Shown in pieces: positions 36,008-47,339 of a stretch of DNA of 64,000 nucleotides. The stretch comes from Pediococcus ethanolidurans (GTDB taxonomy: Bacteria; Bacillota; Bacilli; Lactobacillales; Lactobacillaceae), in the NCBI RefSeq assembly GCF_001437405.1, contig NZ_JQBY01000004.1:55031-119030 (forward strand). The letters are read 5' to 3'. The notes beneath the pieces are model-generated. The model was not told the DNA's origin and searched no databases. It saw nothing but the letters and a program-made list of their open reading frames with translations. A program made the translations under genes and the position numbers. Position 1 is the stretch's first letter, and every line of letters starts with the position of its first letter.

Positions 36008-36186
36008 ATTTATACTCTCCTAATTATTTACAAATTTATATGTAACCTGTATATTTAGACTGTTAGTGATTTTGAAAAGTTCTTTGATGCTTGCGTTCAT
36101 TGATAGACGAACAATACAATTATATTGTGCTTCTCTTAATTAGTAAATATTAAACTGAATGAATTAAAAAAAAGGACAAACTAAAT

Positions 36187-37707
36187 ATGCCAAAAAAAAA
36201 TACCCAAACAGCATTTCAAAAAAACAATTTATTCTGGACTTTGGGAATAATTTTTATCTTCTTTTTGTTATTAGGAGTTGCTACACCATTAAGTGGCGAT
36301 GACTGGACCTGGGCTTCAAGCATTGGACTTCATAGATTATCAACTGGTTTTATTGGCTACAACGGTCGCATTATCAGTAATGTTCTTGAAATCATTATTA
36401 CCAGAAATATCTTTATACGTGTTTTCCTTTACGCTTCATTAAGTACTGGATTAGTATATCTCACAACCAAAATTGCACTTTATAAATCAACGATTCATAT
36501 TTGGCCCTATTTCTTAACTACTGGTCTGTACTTAACACTATCAACAGAGGTATATTCACAAACTTTCGGATGGTTTGCGGGATTTATAAATTACATTTTG
36601 GGAATGTTACCAATATTCTATTTTATCTTGTGGAATATTGAACACAAAAATAATCACCAAAAAGTATCTATTTACAACTCCGTAATACTTCTACTTGTTG
36701 GTGTAACTTCCAGTTTGATTATCGAGAATGTGACAATTTATTCAATTTTACTGGCTATCACCGCAATTATCTACTTTTTTAAAAAAAATAAATCACAGTT
36801 ACTAGGCATATACGCTTACACAATTGGAACTTTAATTGGAGCCATCATCATGTTTAGTAACCCAATTTACAAGACAGAGCTTACTGGTAACAGTAATTTT
36901 CGTCACGTAGCTTTTGGTGCCGCTATGTGGACAAAGGTCTCACAAATTTACACTTCTGCCATGTATAAATATGTATTTCAAGAAAATGGATTAATCATTC
37001 TGATCATAAGTATTTGCCTAATTATTTGTTTATGGAGAAAAACATCTAATGTCTTAAATTCTATTTTCAAGGCCATATTGAGCTTGATTTTAATCAGCTA
37101 TGCTTTTTTTTCAGCATTCATTCGTAATTTGCTACCAATTACCAACTTCGATCAAATGATGGTTTCTTATTTACTGGCTAGCTTTAGTATTTTGTTCATC
37201 GTAGCTCTCTGTCTGTCCTTAATCTACATTGGTAATACTACCATTCGTTGGCATTTACTTTTTTATATATTATCAGCTCTCATTTTATCGGCTCCATTTG
37301 CTGTTATTTCACCATATGGACCACGGTGTGCGTTTGCAACAATTTGCTTTATGATTTTAGCTGCTTTGAAACTATTTAATTATGTAACCAGTTTTTCGTC
37401 CGAACTAATAAATATCTCTAGATCATTAAGCCTTGTTTTTGGCTGCTTTTCTATGCTTTTTATACTTATTATTATGTCGACAAATGGTTATATCAATCAA
37501 GAACGAGCAAAAAAAATTAATACACAGTTGGCTAAAAATCAAAAAGTAATCTATGTATCACGATTACCATTTCAACAGTATAACTGGGATACCTCACCAA
37601 ATATTACACGTTTTCAACACAATATGTACATGAAACGCATGCATATCTCTATAACCAATCACAAACTTGTTTTTGTTCCATTTAAAGATCGCAATTCAAA
37701 ATTCTAA
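36187..37707 (+). CDS. Polytopic membrane protein, DUF6056-like (GT-C-type glycosyltransferase candidate)
   Basis: This 506-residue protein has about 11-12 transmembrane helices. Its first external loop carries LSGDDWTWASSIGLHRL. An early acidic (DD) motif after helix 1 is typical of GT-C glycosyltransferases that use lipid-phosphate sugars and of the DUF6056/GtrA-linked group. A short hydrophilic tail closes the protein (about 445-506). Its place between surface-polymer genes supports a role in glycosylating a wall polymer. AAAAAAAAGGACAAACTAAAT precedes the ATG and gives a weak ribosome site. It is the only rightward gene in this block and has its own terminator. The sugar and acceptor are unknown. 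Confidence 0.72.
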   Translation: MPKKNTQTAFQKNNLFWTLGIIFIFFLLLGVATPLSGDDWTWASSIGLHRLSTGFIGYNGRIISNVLEIIITRNIFIRVFLYASLSTGLVYLTTKIALYKSTIHIWPYFLTTGLYLTLSTEVYSQTFGWFAGFINYILGMLPIFYFILWNIEHKNNHQKVSIYNSVILLLVGVTSSLIIENVTIYSILLAITAIIYFFKKNKSQLLGIYAYTIGTLIGAIIMFSNPIYKTELTGNSNFRHVAFGAAMWTKVSQIYTSAMYKYVFQENGLIILIISICLIICLWRKTSNVLNSIFKAILSLILISYAFFSAFIRNLLPITNFDQMMVSYLLASFSILFIVALCLSLIYIGNTTIRWHLLFYILSALILSAPFAVISPYGPRCAFATICFMILAALKLFNYVTSFSSELINISRSLSLVFGCFSMLFILIIMSTNGYINQERAKKINTQLAKNQKVIYVSRLPFQQYNWDTSPNITRFQHNMYMKRMHISITNHKLVFVPFKDRNSKF

Positions 37708-37779
37708 GTTTAGTTAGCATGCCTTTCTTGTAAACTCACATTTGTTGATAATCATCGTACATTTACAAAGACCATTATA

Positions 37780-37836
37780 AATCAATAAAAATACCACTTT
37801 TCATATGGAAATGAAAAAGTGGTATTTTTATTGATT
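37780..37836. terminator. Long bidirectional terminator
   Basis: An arm of over 20 bp starting AATCAATAAAAATACCAC pairs with GTGGTATTTTTATTGATT, with one bulge near the loop, between converging genes. Confidence 0.88.
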
Positions 37837-38074
37837 GAACGTTACAATTTTTTGAAATTCTAGTCATATGAAATATGCAAAAATAACTACAATCGGTTCA
37901 ATGGTAAATCACGTAAGACCCTTCCTTATTCAAAGATCAAACATTTAGAAAAATACTAAGTGCAGTTTTCTAAACCAATTTTTGATATCGTTTAAAGGTG
38001 TTGCACTTGATTTGACAGTCAAGAAATTTTTTTATTATTAAAACAGTTCATTTTAAGATTCTATTACTATCAAT
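37837..38074. other. Non-coding gap with possible insertion-sequence end remnant
   Basis: I find no coding frame here. At about 37996-38022 GGTGTTGCACTTGATTTGAC resembles terminal repeats of IS30-family elements of lactobacilli as I remember them. No transposase frame is preserved, so this would be a decayed end only. Confidence 0.3.
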
Positions 38075-39715
38075 TTATTTTTGAGTCGCCTTATTCAACG
38101 TGTAAATTAGTTTGCCATCCTTAAACTTCTTAACAGGCTTTAACCGAATATAGTTATGTGTCTCAATTTGTTTTGCATTAACCTTACTTATAGCCAAAAC
38201 ATAATCACGGTGCCCACGATACTTAGTTTTAAATTCACACATATCTCTTAAATAACCATACTTTCGAATCGGTCCCATTCTATTTTTAAATTCTGGTTTT
38301 ACCTCTTGTAACTTTAAATACTGCCTATGATCAATTGGTTTTTGATAAGTTCTAAAATAAGTAAAATTTCTTGAAACTGGACTGGTAAACAAATAACTTT
38401 TTCTTTTTCTTTCCATGAACTGATTGATTGCTTTTGTATTTTTCATTGAAAATTGACGAATATTTCCTGTCCGGTAGGGTGATGATTCTTGAAAATATTG
38501 AAATACGAAAAAAATCATTGGCAATATAGTTAATATAAGAATCAATAATATGCCAAATTGATTTTTTTCTTTTTGGGCTACAATATACATACCAAATCCA
38601 CACAAAATAATGAGTGGAACATGAATCAAATTCCAGTGGGTATAATTAGGAACCACGATGAAAGTCATTGGTAGAAAAGAAATTAATGCAATTATACATA
38701 TTGTTTTTATCAAATTTAGTTTTTCTGGTAAAACTCGTTTACCATATAAAATACCAACTATTGCAAAAATAATCAAAATCCATGGAAAAATCATACCAAA
38801 TGGTGGCATAGTATTTCGACTAAGTCCGTCACTACCAGTTACATACATACCAAAACCAGTCACAATATTATGGAACATCGTATTTACGACATTTCCAGAA
38901 AAATTAATCAATGAGGAAGTCCTGCTCTGAGGTAAGGGTGAAATATTGAACCAAAGAAACTTAGTTGGTTGAGTAATGTGCTTGACAAAAATATTATACG
39001 CAAAATAAACTAATGGTAAAACCAACACAGTAATAACAGAAAAATACAGGATAATTGGTTTGAAAGGAAGTAAATTTTTCCAATACAAATAACAAAATAA
39101 TATCGTAAGAAATATTGGTAAATAGAGCCATGTTGCAACATATCCGTATGCTGAAAAACTTATTAATGTAGCTGAAATTATGAACCAAATAAATTTTGAA
39201 CTTGACTTTTTTCTTTGAAAAAAGAATAGTAACGCCAAAATAGAAAAGCTTACAAATAATGGTGCAATATTTGCGTCAAGTACCCACCGGCTCATTACAT
39301 ACCAACCAGGTGATGTAACAAAAGCAAGCATCATTAAAAAAGTTGCTAAATAGTTTCTACTTATATAAAAAATATAACCACACAACAAGCCAATCAATAG
39401 TAACGATAAGAAAGTCATAGGAAATCGAAAAGTAAAAAAGCTAAAGCCAAAGAATTTAACAATTGGCCGAACAATCAAGCTATATAAAATTGATTGTCCT
39501 TGTCCCCATACAGAGGAAAAATAGACTGGATGATGAAAGCCATGTATATCGGTACCGAAATGCGTAAAACTTATTACCTCATTCGCATAATTGGCCTCAT
39601 CTACAAATAAAGTCGGAACTATTGATAATTTATAGAACAAAATAATCATGTATAAAATAAATAGTACAATTGTGACAGTTAAATAAACTTTGTTTTTATG
39701 CTTTTTGAAAATCAT
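38075..39715 (-). CDS. GT39/ArnT-like glycosyltransferase (GT-C fold)
   Basis: This 546-residue integral membrane protein has about 12 helices and a hydrophilic C-terminal domain (about 420-546). The first extracytoplasmic loop contains VPTLFVDEANYANEVISF, where the Asp-Glu pair corresponds to the catalytic acidic motif of PMT/ArnT family enzymes, and WGQGQSILYSLIVRPIVKFFG follows. Such enzymes move a sugar from polyprenyl phosphate to a surface acceptor. GGGGGAGTAATA precedes the ATG at 39715. It is separated from tagGH by a terminator, so it is a separate transcript. Context suggests decoration of teichoic acid or another wall glycan. Confidence 0.82.
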   Translation of the reverse strand: MIFKKHKNKVYLTVTIVLFILYMIILFYKLSIVPTLFVDEANYANEVISFTHFGTDIHGFHHPVYFSSVWGQGQSILYSLIVRPIVKFFGFSFFTFRFPMTFLSLLLIGLLCGYIFYISRNYLATFLMMLAFVTSPGWYVMSRWVLDANIAPLFVSFSILALLFFFQRKKSSSKFIWFIISATLISFSAYGYVATWLYLPIFLTILFCYLYWKNLLPFKPIILYFSVITVLVLPLVYFAYNIFVKHITQPTKFLWFNISPLPQSRTSSLINFSGNVVNTMFHNIVTGFGMYVTGSDGLSRNTMPPFGMIFPWILIIFAIVGILYGKRVLPEKLNLIKTICIIALISFLPMTFIVVPNYTHWNLIHVPLIILCGFGMYIVAQKEKNQFGILLILILTILPMIFFVFQYFQESSPYRTGNIRQFSMKNTKAINQFMERKRKSYLFTSPVSRNFTYFRTYQKPIDHRQYLKLQEVKPEFKNRMGPIRKYGYLRDMCEFKTKYRGHRDYVLAISKVNAKQIETHNYIRLKPVKKFKDGKLIYTLNKATQK

Positions 39716-39842
39716 TATTACTCCCCCCATTAACAAACATGTTAAATTGTATCACAGTAAGGCTACCGAAGGATAGTATGTTTTAGCTCTATCAATCATC
39801 TCACAACTTTTTACAAACCTAATTGCTATACAAAATAAGCAC

Positions 39843-39887
39843 AAAAAAACAGCATTGAAAGAGACTCCTAATTTTCAATACTGTTTT
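39843..39887 (-). terminator. Terminator of tagGH
   Basis: On the minus strand AAAACAGTATTGAAA pairs with TTTCAATGCTGTTTT and is followed by T residues, about 60 bp past the tagH stop. Confidence 0.8.
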
Positions 39888-39946
39888 AGATATTTTAGCT
39901 TTTAAAAATTTGCGAATTTGACTGAAATTAATAATTTTAGTATTTT

Positions 39947-41035
39947 TTATTTAAATTGCTGGCCAGTTCCAGTTGTCTTTGGATAAACTGGATGCAAAAG
40001 TACTGTAGGATCTGTGATACTCTTTGTAACCGAATGTCCAGAAACTGACACAAAAGCAAAGAAAACCATAACTATTAAAGCTGCCAGTATAATCCATTTA
40101 CTTGCCGTAGTCATTTTGCTCGGAAGAACTTCGCCATAAAAAAGTTTATGTGTAGCCTTTTGAGCTTCATGTTCTTCTAGCCCTTCTGCTTGGCCTACTT
40201 CCTTAGCAACCTTTTGTTCATAACCCTTAATATCAAAATTTAACTGTAGTTGCTTCTTGGTTTTTTGATAATTTGAACGTTCTGCCTTTGTCTTTTTCTT
40301 AAAGTCAGCCGAGAATTGTCGATACGCATTCACTACTTCTTCTGTGTTCCCGATCATACGTAAATCACCAAAATGAATCCATGCCGTGCGGTCACAAAGC
40401 ATCTCAACCTGTTTTAAAGAATGACTTACAAAAAGAATTGTTTTACCTTCCGTTTTAAATTCATTAATCTTATCCAAACATTTTTGATAGAAGGTATCAT
40501 CACCAACTGACAAAGCTTCATCAATGATTAAAATATCTGGATTAATGTGCACTGCAATTGCAAATCCAAGTCGTGAACGCATACCAGACGAATAGTCCTT
40601 TACGGGTTGATCAATAAAATCACCAATATCTGCAAATTCGATGATATCATCGCGGACAGCGTCGATTTCTTCAAACGTTAAGCCCTGCATAAGTCCTTTT
40701 AATCTGATGTTTTCTAGTCCTGTCAGACTTCTCTTTAATCCTGCACTGATAGCTACAATTGAGGTGTCACCACGAACATCCACAAATCCGGTTGTTTGTG
40801 GAATAATTCCAGAAATAATATTAGACATAGTAGACTTTCCAGAACCATTAACCCCAATAATTCCAACTGACTCACCTTTATGAATCGTTAAACTAATGCC
40901 TTTAAGTGACCAAAAATGAGGAACATCACTATTTTTTGATAGATTAAAGAAAGATTTTAATTTTTCATTCTTCGTTCTATAAAGATCATATTCTTTAGTC
41001 ACATTTTTTAATTTGATCTTGTACTCTTCAGCCAT
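39947..41035 (-). CDS. tagH: Teichoic acid ABC exporter, ATP-binding subunit
   Basis: This 362-residue protein has an ABC ATPase domain at about 5-240: Walker A GVNGSGKST, Q-loop region, signature YSSGMRSRLGFA, Walker B ILIIDEALSVGD and H-loop FVSHSLKQV. A linker and a single C-terminal transmembrane helix follow (about 312-332), then a short outside tail. The C-terminal membrane anchor is the TagH hallmark. It energises export of undecaprenyl-linked wall teichoic acid or a similar polymer with TagG. It lies 20 bp after tagG in the same operon. GGAGAATATGTAATT precedes the ATG. Confidence 0.93.
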   Translation of the reverse strand: MAEEYKIKLKNVTKEYDLYRTKNEKLKSFFNLSKNSDVPHFWSLKGISLTIHKGESVGIIGVNGSGKSTMSNIISGIIPQTTGFVDVRGDTSIVAISAGLKRSLTGLENIRLKGLMQGLTFEEIDAVRDDIIEFADIGDFIDQPVKDYSSGMRSRLGFAIAVHINPDILIIDEALSVGDDTFYQKCLDKINEFKTEGKTILFVSHSLKQVEMLCDRTAWIHFGDLRMIGNTEEVVNAYRQFSADFKKKTKAERSNYQKTKKQLQLNFDIKGYEQKVAKEVGQAEGLEEHEAQKATHKLFYGEVLPSKMTTASKWIILAALIVMVFFAFVSVSGHSVTKSITDPTVLLHPVYPKTTGTGQQFK

Positions 41036-41055
41036 AATTACATATTCTCCATTTT

Positions 41056-41871
41056 CTAAATCAAATCAACGAAATTAGCACGGAATTTATTATGCAAGAA
41101 AGTGCCAACTATCATCACAATGAAAACAAACATCCAAAAAACAATAGTAATCGTTAGATTAGGCTCTTGCCAAACCCATCCCTTATTTAGAAGCGATTCA
41201 CGCATTCCATTAATCACATAGTAAAATGGATTTAATTCCAAGATTCGAATTAAAATAACTGGGAAATTAGATGTTGCAAAATTAAACAGTACACCACTCA
41301 TATAAAACAACATTCTTAAAATAGATTGTAAAGTAATTTGCCAATCTCGAATCAGCACCGTTACCGTAGAGTTAAAAATTCCGAGTGCATATAATAATGC
41401 CATCATACAAATGAAATAATAAATAAACTGAATCCATGAAATTGTTGGAAAAATATGATTAACTAACATCAAAAAGACAGAGAATCCTAACATTGTCCAA
41501 AAACTTGTTAAATTTCCCACAATTTTTATAGATGGCAAAATACTAACTGGAAACTTCATTTTAGAAGCCAAGCCAACCTCTTGATAAACACTTTTTGATG
41601 CGTCAAGAACACTTCTATTCATAAATAGCCATGGTGTAATTCCAACCACCATCCAAGGTAAATACGGCACACCCGGCATCGGATCGCCACGTTTTAACGC
41701 AACGCCAAACACCAAATAGTAAATTCCAATCTGGATGAGAGGGTTTAAAACTTCCCAAGCTAGTCCCAAATAATGACTTTGGTACGTAGCCCTGTCACCA
41801 AACTTTGCCATTCTCCGAATAATTTTAAAGTTTTGAAATTGTTCAGAGATTATCTGATACATTGTATGCAT
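41056..41871 (-). CDS. tagG: Teichoic acid ABC exporter, permease subunit
   Basis: This 271-residue ABC-2-type permease has six hydrophobic helices. Its N-terminal amphipathic segment FKIIRRMAKFGDRATYQSHYLGLAWEVLNPL is typical of polysaccharide and teichoic acid exporters. GVLFNFATSNFPVILIRILELNPFYYVINGMRESLL is the family's conserved C-terminal block. It forms the channel with TagH. The start may be this ATG or the one 9 bp in; AAGGAA is very close to the first and better spaced for the second. The gene is first in the tagGH operon and follows ligA with a 130-bp gap that probably holds its promoter. Confidence 0.92.
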   Translation of the reverse strand: MHTMYQIISEQFQNFKIIRRMAKFGDRATYQSHYLGLAWEVLNPLIQIGIYYLVFGVALKRGDPMPGVPYLPWMVVGITPWLFMNRSVLDASKSVYQEVGLASKMKFPVSILPSIKIVGNLTSFWTMLGFSVFLMLVNHIFPTISWIQFIYYFICMMALLYALGIFNSTVTVLIRDWQITLQSILRMLFYMSGVLFNFATSNFPVILIRILELNPFYYVINGMRESLLNKGWVWQEPNLTITIVFWMFVFIVMIVGTFLHNKFRANFVDLI

Positions 41872-42008
41872 TTCCTTAACCTCTCGTATTTAGACATTTG
41901 ATAATTCACATTTTGATAGTATAGTCGATTAAATTTGTTACGTCAATGAAAGCTTGATAGATAAACGATATTCCTTATATTTGATTATATTTCATATAAG
42001 TCCATAAG

Positions 42009-44045
<2,037 letters not shown>

Positions 44046-44051
44046 TTAAAG

Positions 44052-44810
44052 CTAATTCAAATCGATATCGAGTTCGACGGGACAATGGTCCGAGCCAAAA
44101 ATTTCATTATGAATTTTAGCATCCTGTAATTTGTCCTGTAAACTATTGGAAGCCACGAAGTAATCAATTCGCCAGCCGGCATTATGATCACGGGCGTGGA
44201 ATCGATAACTCCACCACGAATAGATGCCTTCTTTATCCGGATAAAAATAACGGAAGGTATCTGTAAACCCACTTGCCAACAACTCAGTGAATTTACCTCG
44301 TTCTTCATCCGTAAACCCAGCATTGTGATGATTTGTCTTATCATTTTTAATATCAATTGGTTCATGTGCGACATTCAAATCACCACAAAAAATAACCGGT
44401 TTGGTTTTGGCTAACTCATCAACATAATGGCGAAAATCATCATCCCACGTCATGCGATAATTCAACCGTTTTAGTTTAGCTTGTGAATTGGGCGTGTAAC
44501 TTGTCATCATATAAAAGTTTTTAAACTCTAAAGTAATTAACCGACCTTCATGATCATGAATATCTACACCCATGCCGTACTTTACACTGAGCGGTTTAAT
44601 TTTTGTAAAAATTGCTGTTCCTGAATAGCCCTTACGATCCGCATAGTTCCAGTACTGATAATAGCCAGGCAAATCCAAATCCAATTGACCCGCTTGCATT
44701 TTGGTTTCTTGTATACAAAAAATATCAGCATCTAAAGTATTAAACGACGCCACAAAATCATGAGTAACCGCAGCTCTAATGCCATTTACGTTCCAAGAAA
44801 TTAATTTCAT
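44052..44810 (-). CDS. exoA: Exodeoxyribonuclease III / AP endonuclease
   Basis: This 252-residue endonuclease/exonuclease/phosphatase-fold enzyme cleaves 5' to abasic sites and removes 3' blocking groups in base excision repair. Motifs are ISWNVNGIRA at the start (metal Asn), FCIQETKMQ (metal Glu), a central SYTPNSQAKLKRLNYR (catalytic Tyr region), CGDLNVAHEPIDI (catalytic Asp-Asn) and FGSDHCPVELDI at the end (Asp-His). It ends 21 bp before ligA in the same direction, so the two repair genes probably form an operon. AGAGGTAATTAAA lies before the ATG. Confidence 0.95.
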   Translation of the reverse strand: MKLISWNVNGIRAAVTHDFVASFNTLDADIFCIQETKMQAGQLDLDLPGYYQYWNYADRKGYSGTAIFTKIKPLSVKYGMGVDIHDHEGRLITLEFKNFYMMTSYTPNSQAKLKRLNYRMTWDDDFRHYVDELAKTKPVIFCGDLNVAHEPIDIKNDKTNHHNAGFTDEERGKFTELLASGFTDTFRYFYPDKEGIYSWWSYRFHARDHNAGWRIDYFVASNSLQDKLQDAKIHNEIFGSDHCPVELDIDLN

Positions 44811-44907
44811 AATTTTAATTACCTCTTTACTGAATAAGTCTCCATGGTAAGAATTATACCATTCAAAAACCTGCTTCTAAAATTAATCCATCGAGCTTTA
44901 CCATAAT

Positions 44908-44946
44908 TAAAAATCCCGCGATAAATTTCATTCGCGGGATTTTATT
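44908..44946 (-). terminator. Terminator of the pyruvate oxidase gene
   Basis: AAAATCCCGCG pairs with CGCGGGATTTT around a 12-nt loop, with T residues on the minus strand, just past the pox stop. Confidence 0.88.
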
Positions 44947-44961
44947 TAATTACCTAATTTT

Positions 44962-46704
44962 TTACATATTTTTCAAAATTTCAGACAATGCTGGTTGTCC
45001 AAACACATTGTAAGTCTTCTTATAATTATTGATTGTTTCTTGATCAAACTGTTCAGGATCCATTGGAATAAATGATGTATCAATTGGATCCACATTTTTA
45101 ATTTTAGCATCGACAACAATTGGTTTTGTATTGCCTGCCTTTTGTAATTCATCAATCTTATCAAAAGCAGTATCCAGTGATTTTTGATCCGTAACCGTAA
45201 ACCCAATTGCACCCATGTCTTTAGCAACACCAGCCCAGTTAGCACCTAATAAATCAATGCCATATGGTGCTTGTTTGGCAGCAATTTTTTCATGTTGAAT
45301 AAAACCAAACACTTTATTTTCGAGCACCACATTAACAACCGGAAGTTGATACTTAACTTCAGTCAATAAGTCCTGCATCACCATTGCATAGCCGCCATCA
45401 CCAGAGATTGTAACCACTTGTCGGTCTGGAAAACTTAACTTACCAGCTATTCCAGATGGTAATCCATAGCCCATTGTGGCAAACCAAGAAGACAAAGTGA
45501 ACTTCTGATTTTTGTTAAGTGGCAATTGACGAATTGCCCACTCAGTATTATTACCGACATCAGCACCAAAAACAGTGTCATCTTTCGCGTGAGCCTTGAC
45601 TGTTTTCATTACAGCTTCTGCAGGTAAACCTTCTGAATCATCGCTGGCTAACGTATCTATCCACCTATCCCAGTTTTGTTTATCTAATCGTGCCGCTTTT
45701 AAGAACTTAGTTGGTTCAATTGTGACATCACGTTTTAATAACTCTTGCAAAAAGTCTTTCCCATCCCCAAGAATAGCTAAATCAACGTCACGTTGTTTAC
45801 CAATATCAGCCGCATTATTGTTGACCTGAATGATTTTAACGCCCTCTGGTAAAAAGCGTAAGAATGGATAATTGGTCCCAACAGAAAGCACTAAATCAGC
45901 CATTTGTGAAACTTCAAAACCAGGTTTGGTTCCTAAACGCCCACGAGATCCCATGAAATTAGGGTGATCAGTTGGCATTACCCCAGTCGCAGGCACTGTT
46001 GAAAGCACAGGTAAACTAAATTTCTCAGATACAGCCACTAATTCTTTTGTAGCACCTTTCAGCCCAACACCGGCCCAAATAATTGGATGTTTAGCTTTTT
46101 GAATGGCAGAAACAACCTGATCAATTGTGGCAGCATCAAATTTTGTATGCATTTCTTCCTTATAAATAGGGGCTGTTTTGAATTCGGTAAACTCAATTTC
46201 TTGGCCAGATAAATCGTCTGGAATAATAACAACGGCCGGACCCTTATGCGCGTATGCGGCACGAATCGCTTGATCCACGACGTATGGAATTTGTTGAGCA
46301 CTGACCACTTGTTCATGAAAGACAGAAACATCAACAAACATGGGATCCTGATTCATTTCCTGAAAAAAGGATGTGTTCATGACGCCAGTTGCTGATTGAC
46401 CCACAATTGCTAGAACGGGCGCATGATCCATTTTGGCATCATACAAACCATTAAATAGATGAGTAGCACCGGGGCCAGCTGAGCCAAAACTAACACCAAT
46501 CTTGCCAGTTAATTTAGCATCAGCTGAAGCGGCTAAAGAACCCACCTCTTCATGACGAACCTGAATGTATTTAATTTTATCTTTTTCCTGATACAGCCCA
46601 TCAACCGTATTATTGATAGAATCCGCAGTAATTCCGTAAATATGATCTACTTGCCAACTTTCTAAAACCTTTGCTAATGCTTGTCCTGCTTTCATTTTTG
46701 CCAT
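44962..46704 (-). CDS. pox: Pyruvate oxidase (acetyl-phosphate- and H2O2-forming)
   Basis: This 580-residue cytosolic ThDP- and FAD-dependent enzyme converts pyruvate, phosphate and O2 to acetyl phosphate, CO2 and H2O2. Family features are YGITADSINNTVDGLY and the catalytic Glu in VRHEEVGSLAASADAKLTGKIGV. The central FAD domain (about 190-340) has IWAGVGLKGA, and the ThDP motif GDGGYAMVMQDLLTEVKYQLPVVNVVLEN (GDG...N) lies near 440-470. The length matches Lactobacillus pyruvate oxidases. The ATG has AAAGAGGCATTTAAC upstream. A perfect inverted repeat with TACTTAC arms lies in the promoter spacer, pointing to a dedicated regulator. The nearby Mn2+ transporters fit the need to cope with H2O2. 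Confidence 0.93.
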   Translation of the reverse strand: MAKMKAGQALAKVLESWQVDHIYGITADSINNTVDGLYQEKDKIKYIQVRHEEVGSLAASADAKLTGKIGVSFGSAGPGATHLFNGLYDAKMDHAPVLAIVGQSATGVMNTSFFQEMNQDPMFVDVSVFHEQVVSAQQIPYVVDQAIRAAYAHKGPAVVIIPDDLSGQEIEFTEFKTAPIYKEEMHTKFDAATIDQVVSAIQKAKHPIIWAGVGLKGATKELVAVSEKFSLPVLSTVPATGVMPTDHPNFMGSRGRLGTKPGFEVSQMADLVLSVGTNYPFLRFLPEGVKIIQVNNNAADIGKQRDVDLAILGDGKDFLQELLKRDVTIEPTKFLKAARLDKQNWDRWIDTLASDDSEGLPAEAVMKTVKAHAKDDTVFGADVGNNTEWAIRQLPLNKNQKFTLSSWFATMGYGLPSGIAGKLSFPDRQVVTISGDGGYAMVMQDLLTEVKYQLPVVNVVLENKVFGFIQHEKIAAKQAPYGIDLLGANWAGVAKDMGAIGFTVTDQKSLDTAFDKIDELQKAGNTKPIVVDAKIKNVDPIDTSFIPMDPEQFDQETINNYKKTYNVFGQPALSEILKNM

Positions 46705-46739
46705 GTTAAATGCCTCTTTTTTATTAGTATTTGTTTTTA

Positions 46740-46758
46740 TACTTACTTTTCGTAAGTA
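46740..46758 (-). promoter_or_regulatory. Inverted repeat in the pox promoter
   Basis: Arms TACTTAC and GTAAGTA are separated by 5 bp. On the minus strand the repeat lies directly before a TATAAA -10-like box, in the spacer between it and a weak -35 (TTTAGT), a position suited to a spacer-binding repressor or activator. Confidence 0.55.
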
Positions 46759-46844
46759 ACTAAATTCATTGTACAGACTATTAAAAAAAGAAGCAAGCTT
46801 TTTTATTTTTAAACGTAACTTTCTAAATCACCAAAAATATGAAC

Positions 46845-46884
46845 ATAAAAAATAGAAGAAAGTTCAAATTACACAACTTTCTTC
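46845..46884 (-). terminator. Terminator of the mntH-usp operon
   Basis: On the minus strand GAAGAAAGTT pairs with AACTTTCTTC around a 10-nt loop and is followed by TATTTTTTA. Confidence 0.75.
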
Positions 46885-46892
46885 CATATTAA

Positions 46893-47327
46893 TTACCTAA
46901 CAACCAGCACGGATATCGGCGAATACTTAGCCATATATGCTGCCTGGCTGCCAAAATGTTTTTCTATCCCAGACTTAGCCTGTGCACCAATCACCAACAA
47001 ATCTGGTTTCACATCCTTAATAACCTCATCAACAATCACTTTACCGGGATTACCTTCTGCTACAACTGTCGACACATCTTCAACACCGAATCTCTGTGCC
47101 ACTTGTTGATATTTCGCAACATGCTGCATTAATTGCTTCCGTTTTTCACTGACATAATCCTTACTCAAAGCTTGGTAAACATTCATATCATCATTCTCTG
47201 AAACGGAAACAATGACCAATCCTGCACGGTCATTCTTAGCACGATTCATCGCATATCGAAAGGCGAGTTGTGCATCCGGCGAATCGTCAACACCAACTAA
47301 AATTTTTTTAAACTCTTTTGGATTCAT
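46893..47327 (-). CDS. Universal stress protein (UspA family)
   Basis: This 144-residue protein has a single Usp domain: FKKILVGVDDSPDAQLAFRYAMNRA at the start, ending in LVIGAQAKSGIEKHFGSQAAYMAKYSPISVLVVR. The GAQAKSGIEKHFGSQA segment corresponds to the ATP-binding G-2x-G-9x-G(S/T) motif, with small deviations. Family members bind ATP or other nucleotides and modulate stress survival. It starts 12 bp after mntH with its own GGGGAGATTTT site, so it is co-expressed with the manganese importer. Usp genes next to mntH are common in lactobacilli; a role in regulating transport or metal stress is inference. Confidence 0.9.
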   Translation of the reverse strand: MNPKEFKKILVGVDDSPDAQLAFRYAMNRAKNDRAGLVIVSVSENDDMNVYQALSKDYVSEKRKQLMQHVAKYQQVAQRFGVEDVSTVVAEGNPGKVIVDEVIKDVKPDLLVIGAQAKSGIEKHFGSQAAYMAKYSPISVLVVR

Positions 47328-47339
47328 AAAATCTCCCCT

